From Lithobates sylvaticus (Eukaryota; Chordata; Amphibia; Anura; Ranidae), in the NCBI GenBank assembly GCA_028564925.1, contig CM053033.1:109218252-109282251 (forward strand): a DNA stretch of 64,000 nt, written 5' to 3'. The notes below the pieces were generated by a model. The model was not told the DNA's origin, searched no databases, and saw only the letters and a program-made list of their open reading frames with translations. This document shows positions 22,021 to 33,212 of this stretch, piece by piece. Numbering within the stretch: the first letter of the stretch is position 1; each line of letters begins with the position of its first letter. The translations under genes were made by a program, and so were the position numbers.

Positions 22021-22497
22021 TTAAAGCGGAGGGTCACCCTAAAAAAAAAAAAAGCTGCATTAAAATGTTAATAAAAATTTAGAAGGAAAAAAAAAATATA
22101 TATATTTTTTTTAACTTACCAGAAATGGCTGTTGCTAGGCAGATCGTCCTAATTTGCCTCTTCCTATTCCACAGTGTTCTTCAGTCTTCTGCTCCTCGCG
22201 TCATCTTCTAGTGAATGGGGCGCGGTGTGTTATGGGAACTGTGTGTGTCCCACAACACAACTGTGTGTGTCCCACAACACAACTCGCAGTAGGAAACGGG
22301 CAGTGAAGGCTCCACTGCCTGTTTCCCTTAGTTGGAATGGCGGCGACGGGAACCGAGAGCCGAGGGGCGGTCGTTCTCGGGGGGGGGCGACATCGCGGGC
22401 ACCCAAGACAGGTAAGTCTGCTTTTTAAAAGTCAGCAGCTACAGTGTTTGTAGCTGCTGACTTTTCATTTTTTTTCCCAGCTGGCCCTCCCCTTTAA
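22021..22497 (+). mobile_element. AGCGGAG-family TTAA element, copy 3
   Basis: TTAA (22021-22024), then AGCGGAGGGTCACCC; right end GCTGGCCCTCCCCT before TTAA (22494-22497). Interior GTAGCTGCTGACTTTTC as in the other copies. Inserted into the TTTAA of the Tc1 5' region. Confidence 0.75.
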
Positions 22498-23485
22498 ACC
22501 ACTTTCAGACCGGACCAATTTGCAGCCAAAGGACCAGGCCCCTTTTTGCGATTCGGCACTGCGTCGCTTTAACTGACAATTGGCTCCCAAACAAAATTGA
22601 CGTCCTTTTTTTCCCACAAATAGAGCTTTCTTTTGGTGGTATTTGATCGCCCCTGCGGTTTTTATTTTTTGCGCTATAAACAAAAATAGAGCGACAATTT
22701 TGAAAAAAATGCATTATTTTTTACTTTTTGCTATAATAAATATCCCCAAAAAATATATTAAAAAACTTTTTTTTTCCTCAGTTTAGGCCGATACGTATTC
22801 TTCTACATATTTTTGGTAAAAAAAATCGCAATAAGCGATTATTGATCGCTTTGCGCAGAAGTTATAGCGTTTACAAGATAGGGGATAGTTTTATAGCATT
22901 TTTATTAATAATTTTTTTTTTATTAGTAATGGCGGAGATCTGCGATTTTTTTTTGTGACTGCGACATTATGGCGGACACATCGGACATTTTTGACACATT
23001 TTTGGGACCATTGTCATTTTTACAGCAATTAATGCTATTTAAATGCATTGATTCCTGTAAAAATGACACTGGCAGTTTAGGGGTTAACCACAAGGGGCAG
23101 TGTAGGGGTTAAGTAGGCCTAGGGGTGTGTTTCTTACTGTGGGGGGGGCGTGGCTGTCAGCTAGTGAATGCTGATCTCTGCTCCAATCACAGGGAGCAGA
23201 GATCGGCGTCACTAGTTGCTAGGCAGAATGGGGAGATGCTGTTTATCTCGGCATCTCCCCGTTCAGCCGTCCCGTGAGACGATCGCGGATGTCCCCGCGG
23301 CGATCGAGTCCGCGGGGACCGCGATCGGACTCACGGGGGTCCCGACCGGCGCGGGAGCGCGCCGCTCCCGGCGCGCTCTCGATGGCACGGACAGGCAGAA
23401 AGGAGGGACTTATATATACGCCCTCCTGCCTGTACGTGCCATTCTGTTGACGTACATCTGTGTGCGCCGGTCAGCAAGTGGTTAA
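22494..23485. mobile_element. TTAA-CCACTT element, copy next to the AGCGGAG element
   Basis: About 985 bp. Left end ACCACTTTCAGACCGG and right end CCGGTCAGCAAGTGG are inverted, with TTAA at both flanks (the left one shared with its neighbour). Interior holds two GC-rich palindromic stretches near 23200-23350. The CC start with TTAA target fits a piggyBac-type transposase by inference. Non-autonomous. Confidence 0.75.
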
Positions 23486-23750
23486 CAAGAGTTTGAATGT
23501 TATTGCTTAATTCTCAACACAGCTACATCCCAAGTTATAGGATATGCAACCACATTATTTTAGTTTTTTATTTTTACTCCCCCCCCCCCCCCTAAAAGAT
23601 TTCAGTTTGTTTTTCAATTGAGTTGTACAGTTTATAGGTCACATTAAAGGCGAAAAAAAGTTTTGAAATTATTTATCTTTGTCTCATTTTTTTACATCAG
23701 AGAAACGTGACATTTTAACAGGGGTGTGTAGACTTTTTATATCCACTGTA

Positions 23751-24687
23751 GCAACTTCTGTCATGGTGTAGGGGCTGGGAAGCCAACACAATTCTTCCCC
23801 ACTGTTAATTACTGTCATTGACTGTGATCCCCTGCTAAAAGTGTCTCCTAAAGAATTAAATGGATGTTCTTGGCAGCTTGTCTCAGTGCATGGGACACAC
23901 AACACCAACATCCACTGGAGGGCACACCTACACACCTTACATGAAATAATGTTATACAATTATGGAACGGCCGACAAGTTTTTTACATAAAAAATTACTA
24001 CCTGGTAAACTTTGCAATAGTAACTTAAAACAGGTAATACTAAATAGTACTCTTTACTATGGATGTACAGTCTTCCATGGTCCAGCCGCAATATTCAGCA
24101 ATTGTTTCGTTACAAACGTTTTTATTACAGGCAAGAGAACACTGGCACAAGAAAAGTGTGCAATCATTATGTTACTTTTGAAATAACATATATAGAAAGT
24201 CATATAAAATTATCATTCAACACAACAAGGCAAATTAGTAATCTGTTACAGCATTCAGAATGTACACTAGAAATAACAATCCAAGTGATATTTTGTCTCA
24301 GGACTGAAGTTAGGAATAGAAATATAACCTCCATGGTAGGTGTCCAGGAAAAAGGGAAGGAATAGTATCCTGGAAAGATGAGCAGAGGAAATAAGGGGGG
24401 TGGTACAGCAGGGAAATAGATAGGTAGATATGTGTATGGTGGCTGTGGGGGGTTGTTATATGGTAGAAAAGGAAATGGGTAGCCAGTGCTCATTGTAATT
24501 GGTTCCCAATATGGAGGGCCTCATAGAGGAAGCTTAAATAGTAAGGAGGGTATGCTAAAAGTCTATCGGTAAGGCTGGGCATACATAATACAAATTTCAT
24601 ATTCTATTTCCTTTAGATTTACCTTCAACTATGTCTCAGTGCATGGGACACACAACACCAATATCCACTGGAAGGCACACCTACACA
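23751..24687. repeat. gene-free stretch with a 59-bp direct repeat
   Basis: 23879-23937 and 24629-24687 match almost base for base (TGTCTCAGTGCATGGGACAC, then ACACCTACACAC), 750 bp apart. The sequence between contains only short frames and a TAGGTAGATA microsatellite. Confidence 0.6.
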
Positions 24688-25679
24688 CAGGACCGCTGAT
24701 AGGCCAGTACAACTGGCCCTGTTGTACTGGGCCTGGCCAGCAGGGGGGCCCAGGCAACCTGCACAGAGAACTAACTAATGTAGGGAAAAAAAACGTCCAC
24801 AGCCCTGACCGAACATCGTCGCCACCCTGCAGTGTTCATGTAGGTGGCGGCAGGGAGGGACTATTTCTTTCAGGCGCGGAAGAATGTCTCTTCTCTTTCG
24901 CACCCGCTCCTCATGCTGGCTCAAGTCCCGGCCAGCGTGTCCTCCCCTGGCGCCGCAGAGTGATTCCTCTTCCTCCACTCTTGGCGCTCTGCTCTGTGCT
25001 TCACTCAGCAGAGAGTAGAAGCAGTGAGATGAGCTTTGGCTGAAGAAAACAAAGAAGCAGCTGGCATCTGACTGTTTGTTTGTTTCTTTGGCACTCCAGT
25101 GAGTCCAGGCAGCAGCACTGCAGGATCAGGGAAGAAGTGACACCTGGGGCCCGGCTAACAGGTGGGTGCTTGCTTGGGGGGGTTCAAGATTAACTGCAGC
25201 AGCATCTATACATTATGGCATTGGCGGCATGGGTGGCACTTTTTGCAGGTAGAAAATGCGTTATGGGCCATAACGCATGTGCTGCCTGCAGACAGTGCCA
25301 CCCATGCCGCCAATGCTGTAATGTGCTGCAGACAGTGCCACACTAGTGGCCAGTGTGAAGGTCCCCCTCCTTACATTGGTGGTTACTGTGAATGCTTCTA
25401 TTACATTAGTGGTCAGTGTAAACCCCTATTACATTGGTGGTCAGTGTTGAGACTCCTCTTTATATTGGTAGTCAGTATTAAAAAAATCGGCATTGCCATT
25501 GATCACACGCCCCCTCCACCCAGCACTGCCACTAATCCCAGGAGTTCTAGGATCCCTAGGAGTTTTGATGAGTCCCCTCACCACCCAGTCCATGGTGTGC
25601 AGGCAGGTGGAGAGCAAAATTGCATGGGGGAGCAAGAAAATGTTTGCCCAGGGTCCAATCAATATTAAAGACGCCCCTG
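24688..25679. mobile_element. hAT-like termini around a composite repeat
   Basis: CAGGACCGCTGATAGGCC at the left and GACGCCCCTG at 25670-25679 on the right resemble hAT ends of the CAGGGGCG type, but I see no matching 8-bp duplication. They may belong to two elements. Inside, 25211-25325 is a palindrome, followed by a worn GGTCAGTGT tandem (25340-25470). Confidence 0.4.
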
Positions 25680-25726
25680 ATGGTTTTAGTAAATCTAAAC
25701 TAAATTTGTATAATGTATGTCCAGAC

Positions 25727-26145
25727 TAAAGCCCCATACACACGGTCGGAAAATCCGACCACCAAATCCATCAGATTTGGTCCGACGGATTTAGTCCGAC
25801 ACTGGTGTTGCATACACAAGTTGTCGGAAAATCCGATCATTCTGAACGTGGTGACGTTTGTTGCCTACGACGGGACTACGTAGAGGCTATTAGCCAATAG
25901 CTTTGGTCTTGTAATGTGATCTGAGCATGCGTAGCACTTTGTCCGTCGGAATTCGCTACACACGATCGGATTTGGTGTGATCGGACTTTGTTGTCAAAAA
26001 ATCTATCCAGCAGGAGATAGGACTTTGTCCGTCGGACAATCCGATGGAAACTGTCCGATGGTGCCTACACATGGTCGGAATTTCCGACAACATTGTCCGA
26101 TAGGACAGAATCCATCGGAAAATCGACCGTGTGTATGGGGCTTAA
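25727..26145. mobile_element. Harbinger-type short element, subfamily 2
   Basis: 413 bp between TAA duplications (25727-25729, 26143-26145). Ends AGCCCCATACACACGGTCGG and CGACCGTGTGTATGGGGCT. Sister of 28062-28486 (shared block GAACGTGGTGACGTTTGTTG). Confidence 0.85.
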
Positions 26146-27312
26146 GTTGTGTGCAATCCAAGCTTCCCACATTTTTAAAAATTTGATAGCCTATTATTTA
26201 GTGTGGCTGCCTTTTTTTTATATGTCATTCACAGGTTAATGTGGGGTTTAAGCTCCTCAAAGTGGATATTTCAGATCCTAGCTATGGTTTGTTTTGCGTC
26301 AGTAAAAGAGTGAGTAAACAGATTTTTTTCATAGAGGTCTATCTAGAATAGATTATCTTGTAAGTATGAGACAAAAGTGAAGGCTCTTCAGGCAGTCCCA
26401 CCAAATATGTCTAAATCTGCCAACAGCATCTCACCCTCTAAAGCACTGGGAGAGATATCCCATATACACCAAATACAATCGCATTATGAATTCAAGTACA
26501 TATTTTTATACGCAGTGTAGTAAGAATATACAACAGTTTGTTAATCAGAAAATTTGCTAGAAGGAAAATTTTGTTTTTTTTACCCATCGCATGGATGCTG
26601 TTTTCCATGTTTTCATTTGTTACTTATTATACCACAGGTCCTTATACCGCCCTATATCAATTTTGGTCATGTTTTGCTGGGTCCCCCTATGTGCCTTTGC
26701 TGGATGCCCCACCCTACCTTCAGCTCCCAGACTAAGCATGTCCTCTGGTGCCCCTCCATGTCATTGGCCCTTTTGTTTCCTGCTACTCTTTGGACTCCTA
26801 TGTTAATACATTGGATTTGATTTTCACTTGAAGAAGTGAGCAATGCTTCATGAAACGCGTAGAAATATAGTCTAGCGTTTACCTACCTGTCTTTTTGTGC
26901 AAGGTTGCTTATATGTATGTTTATACATTAGGGTTGATATGTGTCTTTTCTAATTTTTATACCATGGCACACATGTTGCCCATTTTGTTAATTTTTTACT
27001 TGAATGTGGAATAAAAATATATATAATTTTAAGAAATTAGGTATTTACTTTTTTGCCACAACTTTAAAAACAGTCCCATCTGCATTTTGTCCTTCAGATA
27101 TTTCTATGAATTAGGCACTGCATTCTGCCTACGTCTTCCCACTCCTGACCATCTATGTTACATGTGATATAGTTGTACCTTGTACTTTTCTTGTTGTATT
27201 CAATAAAGGTTAAAAAAAATATATATATAACAGGCAATTACATCAGAAATAGATATTGGGTTCCTTTTAAAAATCCAAATTGAATCCAGAAGTCTTATTA
27301 TAAATTTCACTT
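26146..27312. other. no gene; dispersed repeats with poly(A)-type ends
   Basis: 26530-27030 contains AGTGAGCAATGCTTCATG and TGAAACGCGTAG followed by GAATAAAAATATATATAA, a recurring type of dispersed repeat I cannot classify. 27130-27235 ends CAATAAAGGTTAAAAAAAAT like the 3' tail of a LINE. No exon. Confidence 0.4.
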
Positions 27313-28584
27313 AGAAATGGAGCCTAGTTACTAAAATTGTAACTCCAGTTATTGACATAGCATTGATGAAACATAAACCTACCTGGATTGATTGATTGTT
27401 TGAAAAAATTTTGTCCCCTTAGCTTGCCTATTTGCAGGTCCCAGACAAAAGGAGCTGACCTCTAGATTCGCAATCGATGGATCCCTGCCTGGACCCACTT
27501 CCTTCCTTGCTTTTCCTAGTTCTACTTCCCCACCTTCTTATTCTTCTCTCTTCTTTCTTTTCTTATCCTCAAGTCTTTTTAATGTTTCGCTCCTCCTTTT
27601 CTCCTCCCCCCTTTTTATGGTAATTTCGGTACTAGTTGAGGGGTTATGTGACCCTGATAAGTTATGTGAATTACTACTTTACAGATCACTGAGTAGATGC
27701 TAAGTATTGATGGTGCCTTAGGCCTTGTGGGCCTTGTGCATTTAATAATAGGATCTGTTTTGTAATTTGTAAGTAATTCTTGTAGATGGGCCTCTTACAT
27801 CATTAAGTTGGTGTGAGCCAGTCTGATTACGCCATCTGATCTACTAACTGAAATATCGTTATGGTTCCTAATAAGCTCCTTTTTTTCTATAGAGTGTGGT
27901 CTATTGGTTACCATGCTGATGGACTCTGATGCATAGTTTCTTTAAATCCCTACCTATTTTGTTTTCTTACTTTTATGTAACCAGACTGGACCCACTGGAT
28001 GTTCCAACCTCGTTATTATGATCTTATGTACCTACTTTACCGCATGCGCAGAACTATGTTAAGCCCCATACACACGCTCGGATTATCCGAGGACCAGGTC
28101 CGTCGGATCATGTCCGTTGTACTTTGTCCGATGTTGGTTTTGCGTACACACGGTCGGACAAAGTTGTCGGAAAATCCGATCATTCTGAACGTGGTGACGT
28201 TTGTTGCCTACGACGGGACTACGTAGAGGCTAGTAGCCAATAGCTTTGGTCTTGTAATGTGATCTGAGCATGCGTAGCACTTTGTCCGTCGGACAACCGT
28301 ACACACGATCGGATTTGGTGTGATCGGACCGTGTTGTCGGAAAATCTATCCAGCAGGAGATAGGACTTTGTCCGTCGGACAATCCGACGTACACTGTCCG
28401 ATGGTGCATACACACGGTCTGATTTTTCAACAACATTGTCCGATCGGACAGAATCCATGCAAAAATCCGACCGTGTGTATGGGGCTTTAGAGTTGTGTTG
28501 TTGTTATGCTTTGTATCCCCCCCTTTTTGTTACTTGAAAAGAAAAATGTAATAAAAACGATTGAAACAGAAATGAAGCCTAGTT
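27313..28584 (+). mobile_element. 5'-truncated LINE insertion with target duplication
   Basis: The 17-bp flank AGAAATGGAGCCTAGTT (27313-27329) recurs after the insert with one change (28568-28584). The insert ends AATAAAAACGATTGAAAC. Only 3' untranslated-type sequence is present, so it was truncated on arrival, as LINEs usually are. It was later hit by the Harbinger-type element at 28062. A Tx1/L1-like source is inferred. Confidence 0.75.
28059..28489. mobile_element. Harbinger-type short element, subfamily 2
   Basis: 425 bp between TTA duplications (28059-28061, 28487-28489). Ends AGCCCCATACACACGCTCGG and CCGTGTGTATGGGGCT. Nearly the same interior as 25730-26142, including GACTACGTAGAGGCTA. 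Confidence 0.85.
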
Positions 28585-29201
28585 GAATAAATCCCCCCTA
28601 ATGTTTTGTGTCTCCCAGGATCTCCATGCCATAACGGCCTTCTATTTTCCTGTTCCCTTTAGGAGAGTTGGCATCTTTCTTCCTGGCACATATTTTTCCT
28701 CTCAGTTGTAGATTTATGTGTTCCAATAGATACTTGTTTATTTTGTCACAATATTGTAATGCAATAGTGTCACAATCACACAACACTTAGGACACAAGAG
28801 GCTTCCACTTCACCAAAAAAGATATTAGGTACTGAACATTTATTTTATCAATAGGTAGGAAGAACTCTACAGATCTGGTGTCGGCTGCAGGACTATGTTA
28901 CCAAGAATATTTGTGCCAAATACTGAACCCTGCTGATCATTTGACTTCCATCAGCCACTATAAGTGCCGACCTCATATCAACCAAGCGTACCATGACCTC
29001 CAAAAATGTCCTCTTACTCTCTTTTGCTGGAGGACCCAGCAATGTGTTTGTGTACCTATGCCATGAGCACACGTGATTGGTTGTCTTCAACTCACTTCTG
29101 GAATTATTCAATCCACGTTTCTCTGTGCCATCAGTAGACAAAATAGCCAAGAAGAGTCCCCTTTAGCATCCCAAATCAACATCACATGAACCTACACACT
29201 C
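28585..29201. other. no gene seen
   Basis: Frames up to 85 codons without splice or family support. No repeat ends recognised. Confidence 0.4.
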
Positions 29202-29638
29202 TAAAGCCTCATACACACGGTCGGACCGTGGACCAACTTTCCTGTGGATTTTTGTCCAAAGGGCGTTGGCCCCAAGTTGGTATTGCATACACACGGCAGG
29301 ACTTTTTTCAGCCAAATTTCACCAAATCACTTGGTTTTTCTGCTGTTTACCGCCACCTTTGGTCAACTTCTATATTGTTGTCTGATCTTTTGCATTGGTT
29401 CTGAGCATGCGTGTTTGTACTGTGGACAAAAGTCAGTTGGTCTTGTGTACACACGTTCGGACTTTGGTCCTTCAGACTTTTGTTGGCAGAAAGTTGGTCC
29501 GTTCGCACAGCCAACAAAAGTCCGATGCAACCTGGAAAAAGTTGGTCCGATGGAGCGTACACACGGTCGGATGTTGGTCCAAACCACCTAATTTGCATGT
29601 TGGTTGTCAAAAAGTCCGACCGTGTGTATGGGCCTTAA
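29202..29638. mobile_element. Harbinger-type short element, subfamily 1
   Basis: 431 bp between TAA duplications (29202-29204, 29636-29638). Ends AGCCTCATACACACGGTCGG and CCGACCGTGTGTATGGGCCT. Sister of 5094-5553. Confidence 0.85.
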
Positions 29639-30232
29639 TACTGACAAATCTCATGTTGGCATGCAACAGCAGAAATGCCTTGGTTTGTGCCATGAAAAAA
29701 CAAGTAAAGTTACACAAGATGGGTTCTGCCAACTTCCTGAGGCCATCACCGTGCCACCTCACTGGAGGGAAATAAAAAAAATTGCTTCGATTACACAATG
29801 GCAAAACCTTAACTACATAATGACAATGTATGTAATACAGTAAGATATTACAATAAAGAAATGTTCATTTCAATTAAATAATACCTGTTAACCTGTCATG
29901 CAAGTCTTTGTTTACACACTTATCATTATAGGGTGAGAACTGTATCCTATAGTTATGCTTTCATGTTGTCACCCTGCCACTGGTGGAGACTACAAGTGGC
30001 TATGCTGACATGCATTGAACAAGCATGGTCCACCATTGTAATTATTAGGAAGCCAACCCAGAGCAATGATGTGCAGCTGACCCTGGAGTGAGTGCATATA
30101 GACAGGAAGAGGCTGGAAGAGATTAGCATCAAAAGATGAAAAAAAAGTTAAACAACTATTATATTTTTGAAAAAGCCTCTTTTTATGATACATACTGCTT
30201 TAGTTAACTAAATGTCAATTATTTAGGGCAGT
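29639..30232. other. no gene seen
   Basis: Non-repetitive by eye with short frames only. Confidence 0.4.
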
Positions 30233-30363
30233 ATTAAATAAAACAGATGTTCAATTTATATAAACCAAACATTAACAGCGCTTAGTAGCATAGATCAAAT
30301 AGCTATGCTACTAAGCGCTGTTAATGTTTGGTTTATATGAATTGAACATCTGTTTTATTTAAT
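30233..30363. repeat. near-perfect palindrome, 61-bp arms
   Basis: The arm ATTAAATAAAACAGATGTTC...CTTAGTAGCATAG is followed by a 9-base loop (ATCAAATAG) and the full inverse arm. I count one mismatch in 61. It could be a foldback element or a hairpin-forming transcript; no flanking duplication is obvious. Confidence 0.85.
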
Positions 30364-31424
30364 GTTACTCACCGTAGGTTTATAACAGCAGCTATCATTT
30401 ATAATTTTTTATTTTTTATTTATTTTTCTGAGTGTTTTTGAACACTGGTGTATTTTGTTTAATTTTAATTTTGATTTTTGTTTTTATTTTAATTTATTTT
30501 AATTTTTTTTCCCATTCTCATATTCTCATTTGAGCGCTGGGATCAGGAATAATTATTATTATTTTTGAGTCTTTGTATATTTAGGGCAATAGTTTCCAAA
30601 CTCTGGCATTTGCTTGCCTTTATCCTGCCCTTGGGGCACTATTCCTCCTATTGACACCAACAATGGGGGCATCATTTTTGCCACTGACACCAACAATGCA
30701 GAATTATTCTTCCCACCGATATCAATGATGGGCACCCTTCCACACTGACACCAATGATGAGGTACTATTTCGCCCACTGACACCAACGATGGGACACTAT
30801 TCCTTCCACTGACACCAATGATGGGACATTAGTCCTCCCAATGACACCACGATGGGGCACTATTCTTCCCACTAAAGATGATTACTCCCACTGACAGCAG
30901 GACATTTTCTAATCCCACTGGTCACAGTCCAGCCACCCTAAATTCTGAAGGACAGTAAACTGGCCCCTTATTTAGAAAAATTGGAGACCCCATATTTAGG
31001 GTATACATTTTACGTTATGGGCTGGGTTATGGAAAAAAATGCACCCATATTTATATTAAAAAAATGTGATGAGCATTTATGAGCACAATCAGTACACTCT
31101 TTCTGCAGCTGCCACAGTCCCTCTGCCACAGTGGGCAATTTAAAATTTGACGAATTTGATGGAAGAAGAACCCCAAGCTCCTGTAAGTTCAGAGGTAGTC
31201 AGTCAAACAGTCAAACATAGGTCAAAAAAGTTAACGAAAAAAAAGGGAAAAAAATAGTAAATAAAAAAAAAAAAATGGGCAGACTGGATGAACTAATATT
31301 TTTTCTGTCGTCTATATTTCTATGTTTCTAAGATTGGTAATGGTAAAAGGGTGGAGGGGGGGGGGGGGTAAGTAAATTAGGGGTCAATATGAAATAAATA
31401 TGACATGTAGCTCAATGTGCGCGC
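30364..31424. repeat. gene-free stretch with a ~35-bp minisatellite
   Basis: 30600-30895 is about eight diverged copies of a unit around CCACTGACACCAATGATGGG. On both sides lie T-rich or A-rich runs (30400-30510, 31260-31275) and a 13-base G run at about 31357-31369. Confidence 0.7.
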
Positions 31425-32100
31425 TCCCGCTTTAAACGCCGGCGGATAAACTAGCTGTATGGTTGTGTCTCATTAATGGCTTGTGCAGAATCTCTCTGTG
31501 CTACAAGCAAAATTAAATATTGGAGGATCTGTTTTTATGATTTCCATTTTGTCTGTGTAAATGTGACTCAGGCAGCCAGGCTGCTTTCCACCCCTTCCCA
31601 CATCCCAGAAAAGCTTGTGCACCCCCTACTGCAACTTGTCTTTGATAGATTTTTAATATGATTTTAAAGAGTTTTGTTTGGTCTCTTTCTTATTCAATGA
31701 GATTAATTTAAACCACTTATCCCCTGGGTTTAAGTCAATCCGTGTTGGGTTTTCTCTTTCTCGTTTGTATGGCAAAGCTGCATTTTTCTTTTTTGTGCCT
31801 GTGTGTGTGTGTGCGTGCATTTGTTGTGCCCCGGCTGTTGTCTATAAACTCCTCTGTCACTTCATTAACCCCCCAATCCGGGGGCAATCCCTTGTGCCTA
31901 CCATATCTATGGCAGAGGATTTAGCCGGGGCCCTTTCACATGCAAAAACCCAGCGCCAACCACAATGGAGGGGGCCTTATCGACTTAATTAGTTGCTGTG
32001 CATTTTGCTGAAAATTGTATTAATACCGCTAGCTGCCTTTAAATGAAAAGGCAATGGCGAAAGAATCCCTGCAAAGGTTAATAAAATGCACACACAAAGG
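31425..32100. promoter_or_regulatory. candidate conserved non-coding element
   Basis: Complex, non-repetitive sequence. It has homeodomain-type words (GTCTCATTAATGG, GACTTAATTAGTTG, TTGTATTAATACC), TTTTATGATTTCC, and a closing AAAGGTTAATAAAATGC. It is bounded by repeats on both sides. Short frames have no exon signals. A developmental enhancer in a gene desert is the most attractive reading, by inference. Confidence 0.35.
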
Positions 32101-32199
32101 CATAGGTTGGGTTTTTTTTTTCTTTACATATGATTAAAAAATTATATACATATAGTCATATAAAAAACAATATTATAGAAGATATGACACAGATTCCAC

Positions 32200-32351
32200 T
32201 TAAAGATAAATGCCAGGCAAACAGCTAAAAAAACAGATGAAGGACATTATCTTGGAGCAGTTTTACCTACCAAAGAATAAGTATTTCTGTCCATCCAGTC
32301 TTGAGATTTACACAGCTTTTCCAGACAGAAGATTCTGTCTAGTGACCTGTG
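32200..32351. mobile_element. fragment of AGCTGAAC-type TTAA element
   Basis: TTAA, then AGATAAATGCCAGGCAAACAG, close to the left end of the 60399-60848 element (CCTCAGGCAAACAG). Truncated at the next TTAA. Confidence 0.45.
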
Positions 32352-32630
32352 TTAAAGTGATATTAAAGGCAATTTTTTTTCTTTAAAAATAACAAACATT
32401 TTATACTTACCTGCTCTGTGCAAGGATTTTGCACAGAGCAGCCCTGATCCTCCTCTTCTCGGGTCCCTTGACAGCGTTCCAGGCCCCTCCCTCCTGCCGA
32501 GTGACCCCAGAGCAAGTAGCTTGCTATGAGGGCACCCAAGCAGGCTCGCTCCCGAGCCCCTACTCTGCGTGTCCATTTACACACAGATGTTCTATAATCC
32601 ACGGAGATACAATGTAACTGATAACAGTCA
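32352..32630. mobile_element. TTAA element fragment
   Basis: TTAAAGTGATATTAAAGGC, then TATACTTACCTGCTCTGTGC followed by a short palindrome round GCAAGGATTTTGC. The right terminus is not identifiable. Confidence 0.4.
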
Positions 32631-33212
32631 GCACACAGGCAGAGATCACAGAAAGTTATCAGCTTAGTATTTTTCTGGCAGGATCAGCAGGTTTTGTTTG
32701 CATTCCTCTGGATGAACTGTGGGTATAGGGTTCTGGAGGTATAGGGTATTTGGAGATTTTCTATAAATTTTTCTATATTGTTTGAACTATATGGGCTTGT
32801 GTCTTTTTTTGACCTGACTAACTATGTAACTTACTGAAAATGCTTTTAATGGTATAATTAACCAAGACCAAACAGGGAGTAAATAAGAGAAGCTCATTGT
32901 TAGGGTTTACATCCATTTTAACCTTTTCATGAATAAGGACCCCCAGTGTTGTCCATTGTGTCCACATACACCCCTCACTTGGTTGTTAAATGAATCATCA
33001 TCACTAGAGAAATCTCGAACTTCGCAAAAGTTTGGACCCGAACGTCGAACCCCATTGAAGTCTATGGGACCCGAAATGGAAAAAAAAGTCCCCATTTTAA
33101 AGGCTTATATGCAAGTTATTGGCCATAAAATGGTATGGGGGCCTGGGTACTGCCAATGCAAAAAAATAAATAAAAAAAAATAATTTATAAAGGAGTATAA
33201 ATTTAATGATGC
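32631..33212. other. no gene; one hAT-like scrap
   Basis: 33002-33085 (GAACTTCGC, CCCGAACGTCGAACCCC, TGAAGTCTATGGGACCC) resembles the GTTCGAC-rich heads of the hAT elements at 20356 and 37774. Otherwise nothing. Confidence 0.4.

Larger units (their letters stand above)
21641..23750 (-). mobile_element. Tc1 element, 3'-truncated, split by two insertions
   Basis: On the minus strand it starts at TACAGTGGATATAAAAAGTC (23750). The body (GACAAAGATAAATAATTTC, then ACTCAATTGAAAAACAAAC) runs to about 23486. It resumes at 22020 (GGAGTCAGTACACACTTGCC) and reaches the transposase start at 21901. Its far end beyond 21641 is lost. The gap holds two TTAA elements. Confidence 0.8.

Noticed and set aside
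22465-22714. Minus-strand 69-72 codon frames
   Set aside because: Inside a TTAA-CCACTT non-autonomous element, with no domain and no similar frame in sister copies.
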